Assembly: GCA_964629645.1 (NCBI GenBank)
Contig: CAZVSU010000034.1
Coordinates: 1-26,129 of the forward strand
DNA: 26,129 nucleotides
Direction of reading: 5' to 3'
Source: JAAKFL01 sp964629645
GTDB lineage: Bacteria; Chlamydiota; Chlamydiia; Chlamydiales; SLFE01
Position numbers and translations under genes: made by a program. Of this stretch, positions 1-9,700 are shown piece by piece. Position 1 is the stretch's first letter. Each line of letters begins with the position of its first letter. Under the pieces are notes generated by a model, which was not told where the DNA came from, searched no databases, and saw only the letters and a list, made by a program, of their open reading frames with translations.

Positions 1-407
1 TGGCAGTCTTGTCGTTGGACAATGACCGTAGACTGTTTGAGTTTCGTAATGTGCCTTATTTCCTTAAAAATGTAGAGAACGAGAGTTACACTCGTATTGC
101 CAACACTCTTCGATTTCATACTATCGACGGTGTGCGGCCTCCATCCCAAGTCGAAGTGTACTACTACCCTGCTTTAGAGCCATTTTTCGACAGCGGTCCA
201 AACATCGGTTTTCAGTCTAGGCATCCACATTTTTATCTGACTGCCGCGCAAGCCGAGTGTATGAAAAAATATCTTCGAGAGTACGAAGAAGCTACAATTT
301 TGGAGCAGCAATACACTGCCGAGTTGGGCAGTGTTGAGAGATACGAAGCGTACCTGTATTATGGGCAGGACGCTATTTCCATGCCAATTCCGGGCAATGC
401 CCGATAG
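1..407 (+). CDS. Small virion-block protein, 5' end cut by window edge
   Basis: The reading frame is open to the left edge. Bases 1-2 are TG, followed in frame by codons for A-V-L-S-L-D-N-D, so the true start is probably an ATG whose A lies one base outside the window. That gives about 135 residues. An internal TTG at base 9 is also in frame but needs no invoking. The protein is rich in Tyr, Glu and Phe, and I see no signal peptide, membrane segment or catalytic motif. I do not recognise the family. Its position directly before the tail-fibre and endolysin genes, on the same strand, suggests a structural or head-tail accessory role. That is inference from context only. Confidence 0.7.
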   Translation, partial: AVLSLDNDRRLFEFRNVPYFLKNVENESYTRIANTLRFHTIDGVRPPSQVEVYYYPALEPFFDSGPNIGFQSRHPHFYLTAAQAECMKKYLREYEEATILEQQYTAELGSVERYEAYLYYGQDAISMPIPGNAR

Positions 408-425
408 CCAGTAAAGGGCTTTATC

Positions 426-1151
426 ATGGCCGACACGTTGACTACCAATCATGAATTGGTGAAGCCTGAACCCGGCGGCTCTAAAAATTCTTGGGGCACC
501 AAACTCAACGATAATCTAGATGTTCTAGACGATCTTCTTAACACTACAGGTGGAGCATCGGGAACATTTTTGCCGCTTACCGGTGGTACTTTGACCGGTG
601 CGTTGGATGGTACGTCTTATTCGTACAGCGGTACTGTAACTAGCGCAGATTTTACTTCTGCCGGAGCGACTGGTGAGGATAGTATCCGCATCAATAGCCA
701 AGGTCGAGTAGTTCAAAATTCTACAGGCGGCGTAGTCTATGAAGTTTATTCTGGTGGAGTAAAAGTTTTTGAGCTTACCGCCGGTGGCCGTATTGAAATG
801 ATCGCTAATTTCGTGACTGATGGAGAGTTTGTCGGAGAAGGCGCTCGTATTGGCGGCTACACGTCCCAAGGTGCTGTTGAAAATGCTGCACAGGTCAATT
901 CGTCTGGTCAGGTGTATATCAACCAAGTATCCGGTACTGGTAACGTGCTAATCGTTTCCAATGCAGGTTCAAATACTGTTCTATTGACGGCTGATGGTAA
1001 ACTAACCCTTGAAGGACTATATATCGCTAACGGCGGCGTGCGCCTTCCTAGTGGGGCAGATATGACTATGTTTGGTCTTGCGACTTCTGACCCGGGGGTC
1101 AACGGTCAGGTATGGCGAGACGGTACTGATCTAAAAATTAGCTTGGGCTAA
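426..1151 (+). CDS. Tail fibre / tail-spike-type protein
   Basis: This 241-residue protein opens with LVKPEPGGSKNSWGTKLNDN at about residues 12-31. That pattern (LVKPE.GGS..WGTKLN..LD.LD) recurs near the N-terminus of many phage tail-fibre proteins. It is followed by FLPLTGGTLTGAL (about 49-61), the short PLTGGTLTG repeat common in phage fibre shafts. The rest is Gly/Thr/Ser/Val-rich and beta-strand-like, as expected for a trimeric shaft and tip. A purine-rich site (AAAGG) sits 8 nt before the ATG. The endolysin follows after a 50-nt gap that holds one of the dispersed palindromes. The role in host recognition is inferred; no receptor-binding domain is identifiable. Confidence 0.8.
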   Translation: MADTLTTNHELVKPEPGGSKNSWGTKLNDNLDVLDDLLNTTGGASGTFLPLTGGTLTGALDGTSYSYSGTVTSADFTSAGATGEDSIRINSQGRVVQNSTGGVVYEVYSGGVKVFELTAGGRIEMIANFVTDGEFVGEGARIGGYTSQGAVENAAQVNSSGQVYINQVSGTGNVLIVSNAGSNTVLLTADGKLTLEGLYIANGGVRLPSGADMTMFGLATSDPGVNGQVWRDGTDLKISLG

Positions 1152-1161
1152 CAATCAACCC

Positions 1162-1183
1162 TATTGCACAAAGTTGTGCAGTA
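1162..1183. promoter_or_regulatory. Dispersed palindrome site 1 (22 bp)
   Basis: The site reads TATTGCACAA-AG-TTGTGCAGTA and matches 19 of 20 arm positions of the family consensus. It is one of only three copies outside genes, lying between the fibre stop and the endolysin start. In RNA the one mismatch becomes a G-U pair. No T-run follows, so it is not a standard intrinsic terminator. Its role is unknown. Confidence 0.75.
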
Positions 1184-1201
1184 AAGTTTGGAGATTTTGT
1201 T

Positions 1202-1993
1202 ATGGGGCTGCTTCAAAATCCTACAATGGTCGTGATCCATTGTTCTGCTACTCCTGAAGGTCGCAATCATACAGTCGAAGATTTTTATCGCTGGCATGTT
1301 ATCGAGCGGGGGTGGGCTGATATTGGGTATCATTACATCATTGATTTAGACAATCGCATTATCGAAGGCCGCTCTATCGAAAAAGACGGTGCTCACACGT
1401 TTGGCTTTAACAATGACACTATTGGTATTTGCTATGTTGGCGGTATGGACGCCAAAATGACCGCCCCTAAAGATACGTTGACTGACGGTCAGGCAAAAGC
1501 CATGTTGGAGCTTCTTTTGACTTTGAAGACCAAGTTTCCGACTTTGAAACGCATCGCGGGACATAACGAATTTTCTAACAAAGCATGTCCGTCTTTCAAA
1601 GTTGCCGATAAATTTCCGACTGATTTCAAAGACCTGCACCACTACAGCCTAGAAGAAAAGAAGCCTACCCCTCTAGGATCTGGCGATCCTTGGTATAATG
1701 CGGCAGTACAGATTAAATTTGGAGACTTCGGACCCTTGGTTGTCCGTCTTCAGAGAGCACTTAATGTTGTTACTCAAGCCGGTTTGACTGTGGACGGTGA
1801 CTTTGGTCCTCGCACCCATACTGCAATGGATGCTTGGGTGCGTCGATTTGGAAGTAATCAGTTTGACCAGCAGCCTCAATATCGTGCGAGAGAAAACCTC
1901 GATACCATTATTATCACTATGCGAGACCTTAAGCTCTCAGCAGCTAAAAAGTATTACGAGGATTTTGGCCTAGCTGAATTTTTGGAGAAGTAA
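1202..1993 (+). CDS. Endolysin: N-acetylmuramoyl-L-alanine amidase with peptidoglycan-binding domain
   Basis: This 263-residue protein cleaves the amide bond between N-acetylmuramic acid and L-Ala in peptidoglycan, and probably releases progeny by lysis. Residues 8-135 match the T7 lysozyme/amidase_2 fold. H13 (VVIHCSAT), H121 (AGHNEF) and C129 (NKACPSF) correspond to the zinc ligands, and Y43 (GYHYII) and K127 to the catalytic Tyr and Lys of T7 lysozyme. Residues about 165-215 (FGDFGPLVVRLQ, VDGDFGPRT) form a PG_binding_1 domain, which T7 lysozyme lacks. There is no signal peptide, so export would need a holin, and no obvious holin gene is adjacent. GGAGA lies about 7 nt before the ATG. Confidence 0.94.
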   Translation: MGLLQNPTMVVIHCSATPEGRNHTVEDFYRWHVIERGWADIGYHYIIDLDNRIIEGRSIEKDGAHTFGFNNDTIGICYVGGMDAKMTAPKDTLTDGQAKAMLELLLTLKTKFPTLKRIAGHNEFSNKACPSFKVADKFPTDFKDLHHYSLEEKKPTPLGSGDPWYNAAVQIKFGDFGPLVVRLQRALNVVTQAGLTVDGDFGPRTHTAMDAWVRRFGSNQFDQQPQYRARENLDTIIITMRDLKLSAAKKYYEDFGLAEFLEK

Positions 1994-3556
1994 ATGCTCG
2001 CAGGTATTCCTCCGGGGCTTCAGGAAGTAAAAATCCCTCCCGGCATGTTCAAAAATGGTACTGACTTTCAGTCTGCTATGCGTTGGGTAGATTGTAATTT
2101 GGTGCGTTGGACCAAAGGAGCCATGCGTCCTATTGGCGGATGGTCTTCTTTTTATAGTTCTGATGCTGAAGACGTGCTGGGGACCGTCTTTGATAGTCCC
2201 TCAACAGAAAAATGTCGGGGTATGTTCAAGTGGCGCTCCAATTCTGGTGCAACTTATGTGGCTGTTGGTACTAACTCAAAACTTTACGTCATTGACGTGG
2301 AGCAAGGTACTGTATCCGACATAACCCCGACTTCTTTTACTTCTTTGCTCGACCCGTCTACTGATACCGGTTATGGTATCGGCAGCTACAATACCGAAGA
2401 ATACAGCACTGAACGTACTAACGTGTCTATCGCTACTGACTATAGCCAGACTTGGTGCTTTGAGGCTTACGGCGAAAACTTGATTGCTACCGTAATCGGC
2501 CCAACCCAACCAATTTACGAATGGGCGCCCGGAGACGTTCGTGCCGCTGCGTTGTCTAATGCTCCTAGTAATAGCCGGTATGTTGTAACTACCGAACAGC
2601 GTATATTGATGAGTATTGGAAGCAGCAACAACATTCGACTTGTCGAATGGTCAGCAGCCGAGAATAATAACTTGTGGGCACCGGCAGTCGACAATTTGGC
2701 GGGCGATGTTACTCTAAGTGGGGCGGGCTATCTTATCTGTGCAGTTAAGATCGGCCGCGATGTGCTCGTGATCGGTGAAAACGATGTGACGTTGTTCACT
2801 TATATCGGGGCTCCATTTGTATTTTCTCCTAGAGCCGTAGCTTTGGACACTAGCATTATTTCTGCAAATTGCGCCATTTACGCCAGTAACCGAGTTATCT
2901 GGTGGGGAGACAACTGTTTTTGGGAATATAGCAGCGGGACGGTTGTCAAGCTCGATTGCCCTATCATTGACTATTTGACTAAAGACTTGGATACTGTTAA
3001 TCAGTTCAAGACTACTTGTCATTTAATTACCGAACACAACGAAATTTGGTGGCATTACCAGTCTGTCGATAGTCCTACTGGTGAGCCCGATAAGTATGTC
3101 ATATATAACACAGCGGAAGACTTATGGTCTTTTGGTAGTATTGACCGCACACATGGGGTATCGTCGGGCCAGCTTACGGCCCCCATAATGATTGACAGTG
3201 GAGGGATACTCTACAACCACGAAATTGTAGGCACTGTCAGTGATCCAGATAATACATTCTGTGAAAGCGGAGCGTTCGCGTTTGCACAACCAGGGGCGGT
3301 TACTGACATCCATAGAATTTATCCCGATTTTGAATATATTTTTGATGACGAAGGCTCGGCCCCTTTTACACTTACTATAAAAGGCTATGACTTTCCTTCT
3401 TCGCGATCTGCTAGAATTTATGGACCTTATGAAGTAACTGGTATTAGGCCAGTTAAAGCAAAAGGTCGGTTATTCAAATTTAGGTATGAAAGCGGTAACA
3501 CGCCTTGGAAAGTCGGTAGCCTGTTTATCGAGGCAAGAAGTAGGGGGCAGCGGTGA
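1994..3556 (+). CDS. Large beta-rich tail/stem virion protein
   Basis: The 520-residue protein begins right after the endolysin TAA, with GGAG 6 nt upstream of the ATG, so it is probably translationally coupled. The N-terminus contains MRWVDCNLVRWTKGAMRPIG (residues about 29-48). I recall this W-D-x-N-L-V-R-W...P-x-GGW pattern from uncharacterised podophage and marine phage tail proteins. The body has repeated short hydrophobic strands separated by turns (for example YVAVGTNSKLYVID, VLVIGENDVTLFTYIG), consistent with a beta-propeller-like nozzle or stem protein. No enzymatic motif is visible. Tail nozzle or stabilisation protein is a reasonable but unproven reading. Confidence 0.75.
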   Translation: MLAGIPPGLQEVKIPPGMFKNGTDFQSAMRWVDCNLVRWTKGAMRPIGGWSSFYSSDAEDVLGTVFDSPSTEKCRGMFKWRSNSGATYVAVGTNSKLYVIDVEQGTVSDITPTSFTSLLDPSTDTGYGIGSYNTEEYSTERTNVSIATDYSQTWCFEAYGENLIATVIGPTQPIYEWAPGDVRAAALSNAPSNSRYVVTTEQRILMSIGSSNNIRLVEWSAAENNNLWAPAVDNLAGDVTLSGAGYLICAVKIGRDVLVIGENDVTLFTYIGAPFVFSPRAVALDTSIISANCAIYASNRVIWWGDNCFWEYSSGTVVKLDCPIIDYLTKDLDTVNQFKTTCHLITEHNEIWWHYQSVDSPTGEPDKYVIYNTAEDLWSFGSIDRTHGVSSGQLTAPIMIDSGGILYNHEIVGTVSDPDNTFCESGAFAFAQPGAVTDIHRIYPDFEYIFDDEGSAPFTLTIKGYDFPSSRSARIYGPYEVTGIRPVKAKGRLFKFRYESGNTPWKVGSLFIEARSRGQR

Positions 3557-3873
3557 GAAGATATGCGTCTCCTAACGAATATCCCAATTTGACCGCATGG
3601 GCGATAGAATTTGTGCGTCAAATTAACGACGCTGAAGCCAAAGGCATCACTTCTGAGTTGGTGCCCGAATACATAACTTTAGCGGAATATTCGTCTTCTT
3701 TTAAGCTTCCAATTCAAGGTACTCTTGCGTTTGACTTGTCCGACAATTATGTGATGGTCGCAACAAGCTCTAAATGGGTGCGACTACTAACAGCAGACGA
3801 TTTATCTGATATAGATGATCGTTTGACCGCGCTAGAAGATGCTATAGGAGTGTATGGTGGTGTCCAACCATAA
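3553..3873 (+). CDS. Small virion-associated protein, unknown
   Basis: This 106-residue protein starts at a GTG that overlaps the previous TGA (GTGA), with a GGGGG-type ribosome site about 5 nt upstream, which argues for coupled translation. Residues about 55-80 (GTLAFDLSDNYVMVATSSKW) resemble the short beta 'GTLxYD...S.KWV' segment found in phage tail and fibre-associated proteins. The C-terminal 25 residues (LSDIDDRLTALEDAIG) look like a short coiled coil. That fits an adaptor or chaperone-like virion component, but the family is not recognised. Confidence 0.75.
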   Translation: MRRYASPNEYPNLTAWAIEFVRQINDAEAKGITSELVPEYITLAEYSSSFKLPIQGTLAFDLSDNYVMVATSSKWVRLLTADDLSDIDDRLTALEDAIGVYGGVQP

Positions 3874-4336
3874 ACTAGGCGAATATATGTTTTGCGTGCT
3901 TGGTGCGCTATTGAAACACCAACACGAAATTGAAAAAGCCCTGCTATATACGCGGGGCACCCATACTTTTGACGATATTGTTCAAATGGTTCTGGACCGA
4001 AAGCTCTTATGTTGGCTCATGCCTAATGGCGTGTTGTTGACTGAAGAACAGCAGTATCCAAGGACTGCAAATCTTCATGTGTTTTTAGCTGGGGGGTCTT
4101 TAAAAGAGCTACTTGACATTCATCCGCAGGTAATGTATTATGCTCGTAATCGCGGCTATTCCAACATAAGCATCAATGGACGGCGCGGCTGGTCAAAAGC
4201 GTTGGCTCCCATGGGGTGGGAAGAAACCAACGTAGTGCTTAACTTGACTGTTGGTCAGGAAAAGTACGATTGGGAAGACGATCAACCGTACCAAGCTACT
4301 GCACAAGATTGTGCAGTAGATGATGACGAGGAATAG
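3854..4336 (+). CDS. Phage Gp13-family / acetyltransferase-like virion-associated protein
   Basis: The 160-residue protein overlaps the end of the preceding gene by 20 bp. AGGAG ends only 3 nt before this ATG, so the in-frame GTG codons at 3857 or 3860 may be the actual start. The central part (ANLHVFLAGGSLKELLDI, then ARNRGYSNISINGRRGW, then LAPMGWEE) resembles the GNAT-like small proteins placed among internal virion genes of T7-like and other podophages, where an acetyltransferase-like fold is kept with unclear activity. The C-terminus is strongly acidic (DDDEE). One of the perfect dispersed palindromes encodes its TAQDCAVD segment just before the stop. The family call is from pattern memory only. 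Confidence 0.65.
   Translation: MVVSNHKLGEYMFCVLGALLKHQHEIEKALLYTRGTHTFDDIVQMVLDRKLLCWLMPNGVLLTEEQQYPRTANLHVFLAGGSLKELLDIHPQVMYYARNRGYSNISINGRRGWSKALAPMGWEETNVVLNLTVGQEKYDWEDDQPYQATAQDCAVDDDEE
4296..4319. promoter_or_regulatory. Dispersed palindrome site 2 (perfect, 24 bp with 11-bp arms)
   Basis: CTACTGCACAA-GA-TTGTGCAGTAG is a perfect 11-bp inverted repeat. It lies inside the 3' end of the Gp13-like gene, 18 bp before the end of its stop codon. The arms match the family consensus at all 20 core positions. Confidence 0.85.
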
Positions 4337-4342
4337 TCGATT

Positions 4343-5113
4343 ATGGGTGGCGGCGGTAAAGGCGGTTCTCAGAGCACCAACAGCACGACAGAAGTTAAGC
4401 TGCCTCCTTGGGTTGAGGACGTGGCTAAAGAAAACCTTGCCATTGCTGATGAAGTGGCGGCGATTGGCTATACTCCTAACACAGCAAATTACGTTGCTGG
4501 AATGTCTCCCCAGCAACTTAATTCGATGGCCGGCGTAGATCAAGCGGCGCAGGCATTTGGTATGCCTAATGTCGGCTACTCTCCTAATCAGAGCTATGAA
4601 GAAAGTTATCGTGCTCTTACAGGCATGAACGTCCCCACCGCAAACCGTAATAACTACGGTATTGCAGCGTATTCTCCGTATGAGCAGTATCTCCTTGACT
4701 TGGAAGAGTTTAGGGGTGCTATGCCTGCGGCGGCGGCTGGTATTGAAAGTATGGTCGTAGACCCTCAAACTGGTGTGGGGCCGCTTAATCCGGCCGTACC
4801 TATGCCGCAGTTTGATGCCCGTGCTTATATGCAAGACCCTGTAGGCTACCGACGCGCTATTGCTGAAAATGAGGCAAAACAGCGCCTTGACGCTATGCAG
4901 CCTAAACAAGAAAAAGCTGAAGACCCGTATTATATGCACAATGGTACCGGAGTGCGGCAGCCCTATATGCCCGACCCTGGAGATCGGATGGGATACAGCT
5001 ACTACGAACCCCATGCACCAGAACCAGTGAAGCCTGTAGACCCTCGTGTAGTAACTTCCACAAAGCAAGCCTCCTATAATCGCTACGGCGTCCCGTACCG
5101 AAGCGGACGGTAA
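4343..5113 (+). CDS. Internal virion / ejection-region protein with Gly-rich start
   Basis: This 256-residue protein begins MGGGGKGGSQST and continues VKLPPWVEDVAKENLAIADE and YVAGMSPQQLNSMAGVDQAA. I recognise this as the recurrent 'MGGxxKxGSS...LPP.....A..NL..A..VA..GY.P......AG.SP.Q' pattern of uncharacterised phage structural proteins near ejection-protein genes. The C-terminal half is Pro/Tyr/Arg-rich and probably extended. GAGGA lies about 10 nt upstream of the ATG. It sits directly before a second MGG-start protein, suggesting that the two share assembly partners. No membrane segment or enzyme motif is visible. Confidence 0.72.
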   Translation: MGGGGKGGSQSTNSTTEVKLPPWVEDVAKENLAIADEVAAIGYTPNTANYVAGMSPQQLNSMAGVDQAAQAFGMPNVGYSPNQSYEESYRALTGMNVPTANRNNYGIAAYSPYEQYLLDLEEFRGAMPAAAAGIESMVVDPQTGVGPLNPAVPMPQFDARAYMQDPVGYRRAIAENEAKQRLDAMQPKQEKAEDPYYMHNGTGVRQPYMPDPGDRMGYSYYEPHAPEPVKPVDPRVVTSTKQASYNRYGVPYRSGR

Positions 5114-5138
5114 CTTTAACTTAATAGATAGGTGATGT

Positions 5139-6752
5139 ATGGGTGGTAGTTCTAGCCCGACCGCGACTCCCGGCGGTTCCAAAGGTGGGCAAGGAAGCCA
5201 GCAGGCTACCGTACCTCCTAATGTTTATAATCAAGCGTCCGGTGCATATTCAGCCGCGCTTGCAAACGCAGGACAGTTCGCACAAGGGGACCAGATTTAT
5301 TCTCCTAGAGGTGCTAACCGCGTAGGCAGTTACCGCGCACCTGTGTCTGATGTTAAATATGTTGCCAAGTCTGAAGCATCGAGGATGCCGTTTACTCGTG
5401 TAAACGCCGCAAACGCTGGAAATGTCAATTATGCCGACCCTGCCGCTGTTAATGCGGCTCAAATCGGTACTGAACAAATTGCTCAGACACAAGTTAACCC
5501 TCAAGTCGCAGTATCGAAAGCTGATCCCGGCCTTATCGGGCGCATTGCGACTATGGCTGCCCAAAGCACGGGAGGAATTACACGAGAGGACTACGCCGGA
5601 AACATTAAAGGAAGTATGGGTAAATACTATAACCCCTACACTAGTGAAGTTATCAATAATGCTGTTGGGGACATAAATCGTAATCGACGCATTATGAATA
5701 ACGAAGCCGCGTCAGCAGCCGGTGCAGCAGGCGCCTTCGGTGGGTCTAGGCAAGGTTTAGTGGAAGCAGAAAACAACCGAAACGCCCTAGAACAAGTAGG
5801 AGATACCTCGGCCGCGCTTCGAGCACAGATGTTTGATACTGCCGCAGGTTTAGCCTCGAATGATTTGTCTAGGCAGCAGCAAGTGCTTGGAAACAACGCA
5901 CAGGCTAGCAACATTGCTAGAGAAGCAAATACGCAACGGCGCCAGCAGGCAGAAGCCGTTAACATGGACGCTCGAAACGCCCGCAGCACATTTAACGCTG
6001 CTAATCAGCAGCAGGCTAATCTGACTAATGCTGCGGCAGTAAATGCAGCACGCGACCGCTTTTCTCAGCAGCGTCAGCAAGTAAACTTGGCTAACACAGA
6101 TGCCCGAAATCTGTTTAATCAGCTTAATTTGAACAACTCTCAGCAAGCGAATATGCTTGATGCCCAGCAGAGGCAGCAAGCTAATCTGACTAATGCTGAT
6201 GCTGCTAATATGTTTGAGCAGCAGGATGTTGCTAACCGACAGCAGGCGAACGTACTTACCGCCCAACAGCAGCAAGCGGCTAATGCACAAAATGCTCAGC
6301 AGGTGCAGCAGAACCGACAGTTTAATGCCGATAACATCAACAACAAGTTTTTGACTGAAGCCAATTATCGCAACCAAGTTAACCAGTTAAATTCCAATAA
6401 TGCTTTGAGAACCGAGGAATTTGTTAGCGGACAACAGGCACAAGCAGCCCAGCTTCTTTCTAATTTAGCGCAACAGGGCTTTAACTTTGGTCAGCAAATT
6501 ACCGGCGGTCAAGCGGCTTCTGGTGCTCAAAACCAGCAGTTTGCCAACTCTCTACTTGGTCAAAGTGCTCAAATGCTGCAAGAGTACATTAACCAGCCTA
6601 CAGATCGACTAAACTTGCGTGTGCAGTCTTTGGGGGCCAATCCCGGCATTAACACTGGCACAACGACGCAGAACAGCGTCACTAAGACCAATCCCGGCAA
6701 AGGTGCGGTTACTGGCTCCATTCTGTCTGGCCTTGGAGGCTTGAAAGCATAA
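5139..6752 (+). CDS. Gln/Asn/Ala-rich ejection-type virion protein with 11-residue coiled-coil repeat
   Basis: The 537-residue protein starts MGGSSSPTATPGG and has PPNVYNQASGAYSAALANAG near residues 25-45. A Gly/Ala-rich segment (AASAAGAAGAFGGSRQGL, about 189-206) is followed by a long, Pro-free, Gln/Asn-rich helical region from about residue 240 to 440. Within it, residues 268-388 repeat with strict 11/22-residue spacing (xQQANLTNADA-type units). The composition resembles internal core proteins that form a helical conduit across the host envelope in podophages. The TAA overlaps the next gene's ATG by one base (TAATG), implying coupling. The exact function is inferred from composition and neighbours. 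Confidence 0.78.
   Translation: MGGSSSPTATPGGSKGGQGSQQATVPPNVYNQASGAYSAALANAGQFAQGDQIYSPRGANRVGSYRAPVSDVKYVAKSEASRMPFTRVNAANAGNVNYADPAAVNAAQIGTEQIAQTQVNPQVAVSKADPGLIGRIATMAAQSTGGITREDYAGNIKGSMGKYYNPYTSEVINNAVGDINRNRRIMNNEAASAAGAAGAFGGSRQGLVEAENNRNALEQVGDTSAALRAQMFDTAAGLASNDLSRQQQVLGNNAQASNIAREANTQRRQQAEAVNMDARNARSTFNAANQQQANLTNAAAVNAARDRFSQQRQQVNLANTDARNLFNQLNLNNSQQANMLDAQQRQQANLTNADAANMFEQQDVANRQQANVLTAQQQQAANAQNAQQVQQNRQFNADNINNKFLTEANYRNQVNQLNSNNALRTEEFVSGQQAQAAQLLSNLAQQGFNFGQQITGGQAASGAQNQQFANSLLGQSAQMLQEYINQPTDRLNLRVQSLGANPGINTGTTTQNSVTKTNPGKGAVTGSILSGLGGLKA
5940..6302 (+). repeat. Hendecad (11-residue) protein repeat region
   Basis: Eleven consecutive 33-bp/11-residue units encode segments such as RQQAEAVNMDA, QQQANLTNAAA, RQQVNLANTDA, SQQANMLDAQQ, RQQANLTNADA, RQQANVLTAQQ and QQAANAQNAQQ. 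DNA identity between units is moderate (cag-cag-gct-aat-ctg-act-aat-gct recurs near 6011 and 6175), so the repeat is old or maintained at protein level. An 11-residue period is typical of right-handed coiled coils. Confidence 0.75.
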
Positions 6753-9700
6753 TGTCGTACACTCCGGTATCTAGCCGCCTTGCATTGATGGATGTTAAAG
6801 TAGACGACACAGAATTTACTGGTGTCGATGATCGGTTGCGGCACATCATTGATGAAACTGCAAACCGTATGGGTGTCAACGTACTTATTCGGTCAGGTAA
6901 AGAGAAGCGTAAAAACAATAGAGGATACCATCCCGCCGGTAAAGCTATTGATATTTACTTGCTGGACAAAGACGGCAACCCAATCCCACACGGAGCCGGC
7001 GGTAACAACTCTAATAGCCGGCGCGGAGCGGCAGCGGGCTTTGGAGCGTATCAGCAATTCGCCCATGCAACTAAAGCGGTACAAGAAGAATTGTATCCTA
7101 GAGCCAAGTTGCGCTGGGGAGGATATTTTAGCGGACCCCCGACTAAATACGGCTCTCTAGACACTATGCATTGGGACATTGACGCCGAAGAAGGTATGGC
7201 CGGCGGCTCTTGGGATACAGGCTTATATCCGCAACAGCGCCAGATTTGGGTCAATAACGGCTACGACATTGTTGATAATGTCGCTAACTTTGCGCCTGAC
7301 CGGCCCGCAGCATTTACTCCGGGGGAGCGTCGAAATCTTATTGGGACTGCCCCAACACCGACACGAAACCCAAATACTGCTACTACGATGCTTGCGTCTG
7401 CCGATCCTGTAGGCGTATTAGGAGACAGCCTTGTAAGTCGAGTATCTAATCCTCAGTTTCTACAAGGTGAGCCTCAGTCTGGTCAAGATACTAGGTTTGG
7501 GCCTAACTCCGCATCTATGAACCCATACCGCCCGCCTAATCCGGCAGGCAGCAACAATATAGGGCCTGCCGAACCGGAAACCCCCGGTCCTCTTAACCTC
7601 GCACCTACACCCCAAATGACGCAAACGCCGCAGACTCCGCAGAGCGCGGTATCGACTACTACACAAATGGTGCAGCAGCCGGTGCCTACACCGACCCAAA
7701 ATCCCAATCCAGCACTTAAGTCTATGAGCCAGCATTTTCCTAATAGGCATAGAGAAAAAATGGGTCTTGATAGTACCACGTCTCGGCTAAGTCCTTATGA
7801 AATGGCCTATAGTATGGCGGTGGGCGGAAAGCCTGTTCCGCCATCCGAAGGGATGAATAACACCACTCCTTTGAACCAGTCAGAAGGTTTGGGAGCGCAA
7901 GTAAATAACCTAGGCAACCGCATGGCTGAAGGTATTGGGGGAGGTATGCAGCGCATAGTAAACTCCTTTAATCAGCAGCCTAACCCCCGCGCCGATGCTA
8001 CGCCAGACACGCCCAATAGTACAGGCGGCGGAAACCTGCTTAAAATGCTAGATAAAGGTGGTGGTCGAGGGGCCGGAGACCCTATGACTGATGAAGATGC
8101 TTTGCAGAACGACATGCAAGCCCTCAACGCGCTTCTAGCACAGAACGGCGGCGAGCAAAATTCCGCATATAATTGGGGGCTTCTCAATAACTTGATTGGA
8201 GAAAGTAACCCTATTAGGCAAAAGTACAATCTAGGCGGCGGTCTTCAGGCTATGGGAAATAGCCTGTCTGCCGCGTATGGGGGAAGTACAGCCTCTCCTA
8301 TTGGAAGCGGGCAGTCTAAACAGCGCGAAGCTGAATTGCTTGAAAAGCGCAGGCGTGCTAATATGGCTATTCTACAAAAACGTATTGAAGCCGCGCAAGA
8401 GCGGTTAGATCGTCAGCGACTTGCCGACAGTCTGACCGGACCATATGAGCAAGCTATGGGTAGTGGTGTGCAAACGACGCCCCAACAGCCCGCTCCGCAA
8501 CAGCCCGCTCCGCAACAGCCCGCTCCGCAACCTCTTGGAGCTACTGCACAACCTAGTGCAGTAGAGGGCACGCCTGCCTCCCAAGCGCCCGCCCCCTCGC
8601 CGCAAGAGCCACAGACAAATACTTTTGCCGACATGATCGACGTTGACCGACCGTTGCCCTATTCTCCCGATCAAATCCGCGCCCTTATCCAGAATGGTGG
8701 TAACAGTTATAGTGGTCTAGTACAGGACATGATAACTACAAACAACGAAGTTATGGAAGGTAATCGAAAAGCTGCTATGCTTCGACAACTTGCCGCAGAA
8801 GGTAGGTTGGACGATCCGACCGCGTACATCGGTATTCTGGATGCAGACGATATTGCAGAAATGCGTCAGCAAAACAAGAGTTATGCACTAGATGAGCGTA
8901 ATGTTCGGGCACGGGAAACCGAGGTCGCGCTTGCAATTGCTGAAGCCGAAACTGCGATGCAGCAAGGCAAAAGTCAAAGTGACGCCTATAAAGACGCTAT
9001 TAAATCTTTAGAATACCTTACGGATGATCCTACCAAGCTGGATGCTTTGCGGCGTGCTCAACAGGCAGACAATGTGTCCAAGGATACATTCGAGGCCATG
9101 CGAGGCATTGTAATCCCGCCTGAAGCATCGTCCACCTATACTGATGCAACTCTACTCGCAGGCGACGAACGGGCAGCCCAAGCCGCTCAAGGAGTGCCAC
9201 TTGCTCAGCGCAGGATTGATGCTGACGCGCGTCTTCGCCAGTCTAGCCGAGTAATCCCTAGCGCAGAAGATAAATTGAATGACGAAGTTACTTCGCGTCG
9301 GCTTAATGCGCAGGACGAAGTGTTGAAGCGCGTAACGGGTTTGTCTGTCCCTAGAGGTCTCGAAGATGCACTAGACGAGATTATCCGCCTTGGAGAAAAA
9401 AGCCCGAAGTTGGGCGGTCCATTTGAAAGTGCTGTGGTCAGGCCGCTACAAAACTTTCTCCAAGACTTTGGGATGCTTAGCCCTGAAGACACTGCAAGTC
9501 TGTCAGACTTTAACTCTATGCTTGGTCTAGTATCGTTTGTAGCCCCTCGCCTGCGTGTGGAAGGATCGGGCTCAACTTCTGACTACGAAGCTCTTAGAAA
9601 CGCTATCGCTATCGGTGATTTCGAGAATAATGAAGCAGGCGCGGCCCGACGCATGGCTTTGCTAATCCGCAACCAGCTTAAAGATGCTCGCAGGTATGGT

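Noticed and set aside
4193..5182. A 329-codon minus-strand open frame opposite the Gly-rich-start virion protein
   Set aside because: It is antisense to well-supported rightward genes and lacks a ribosome site and family motifs. The rightward frames show coupled starts and recognisable patterns.
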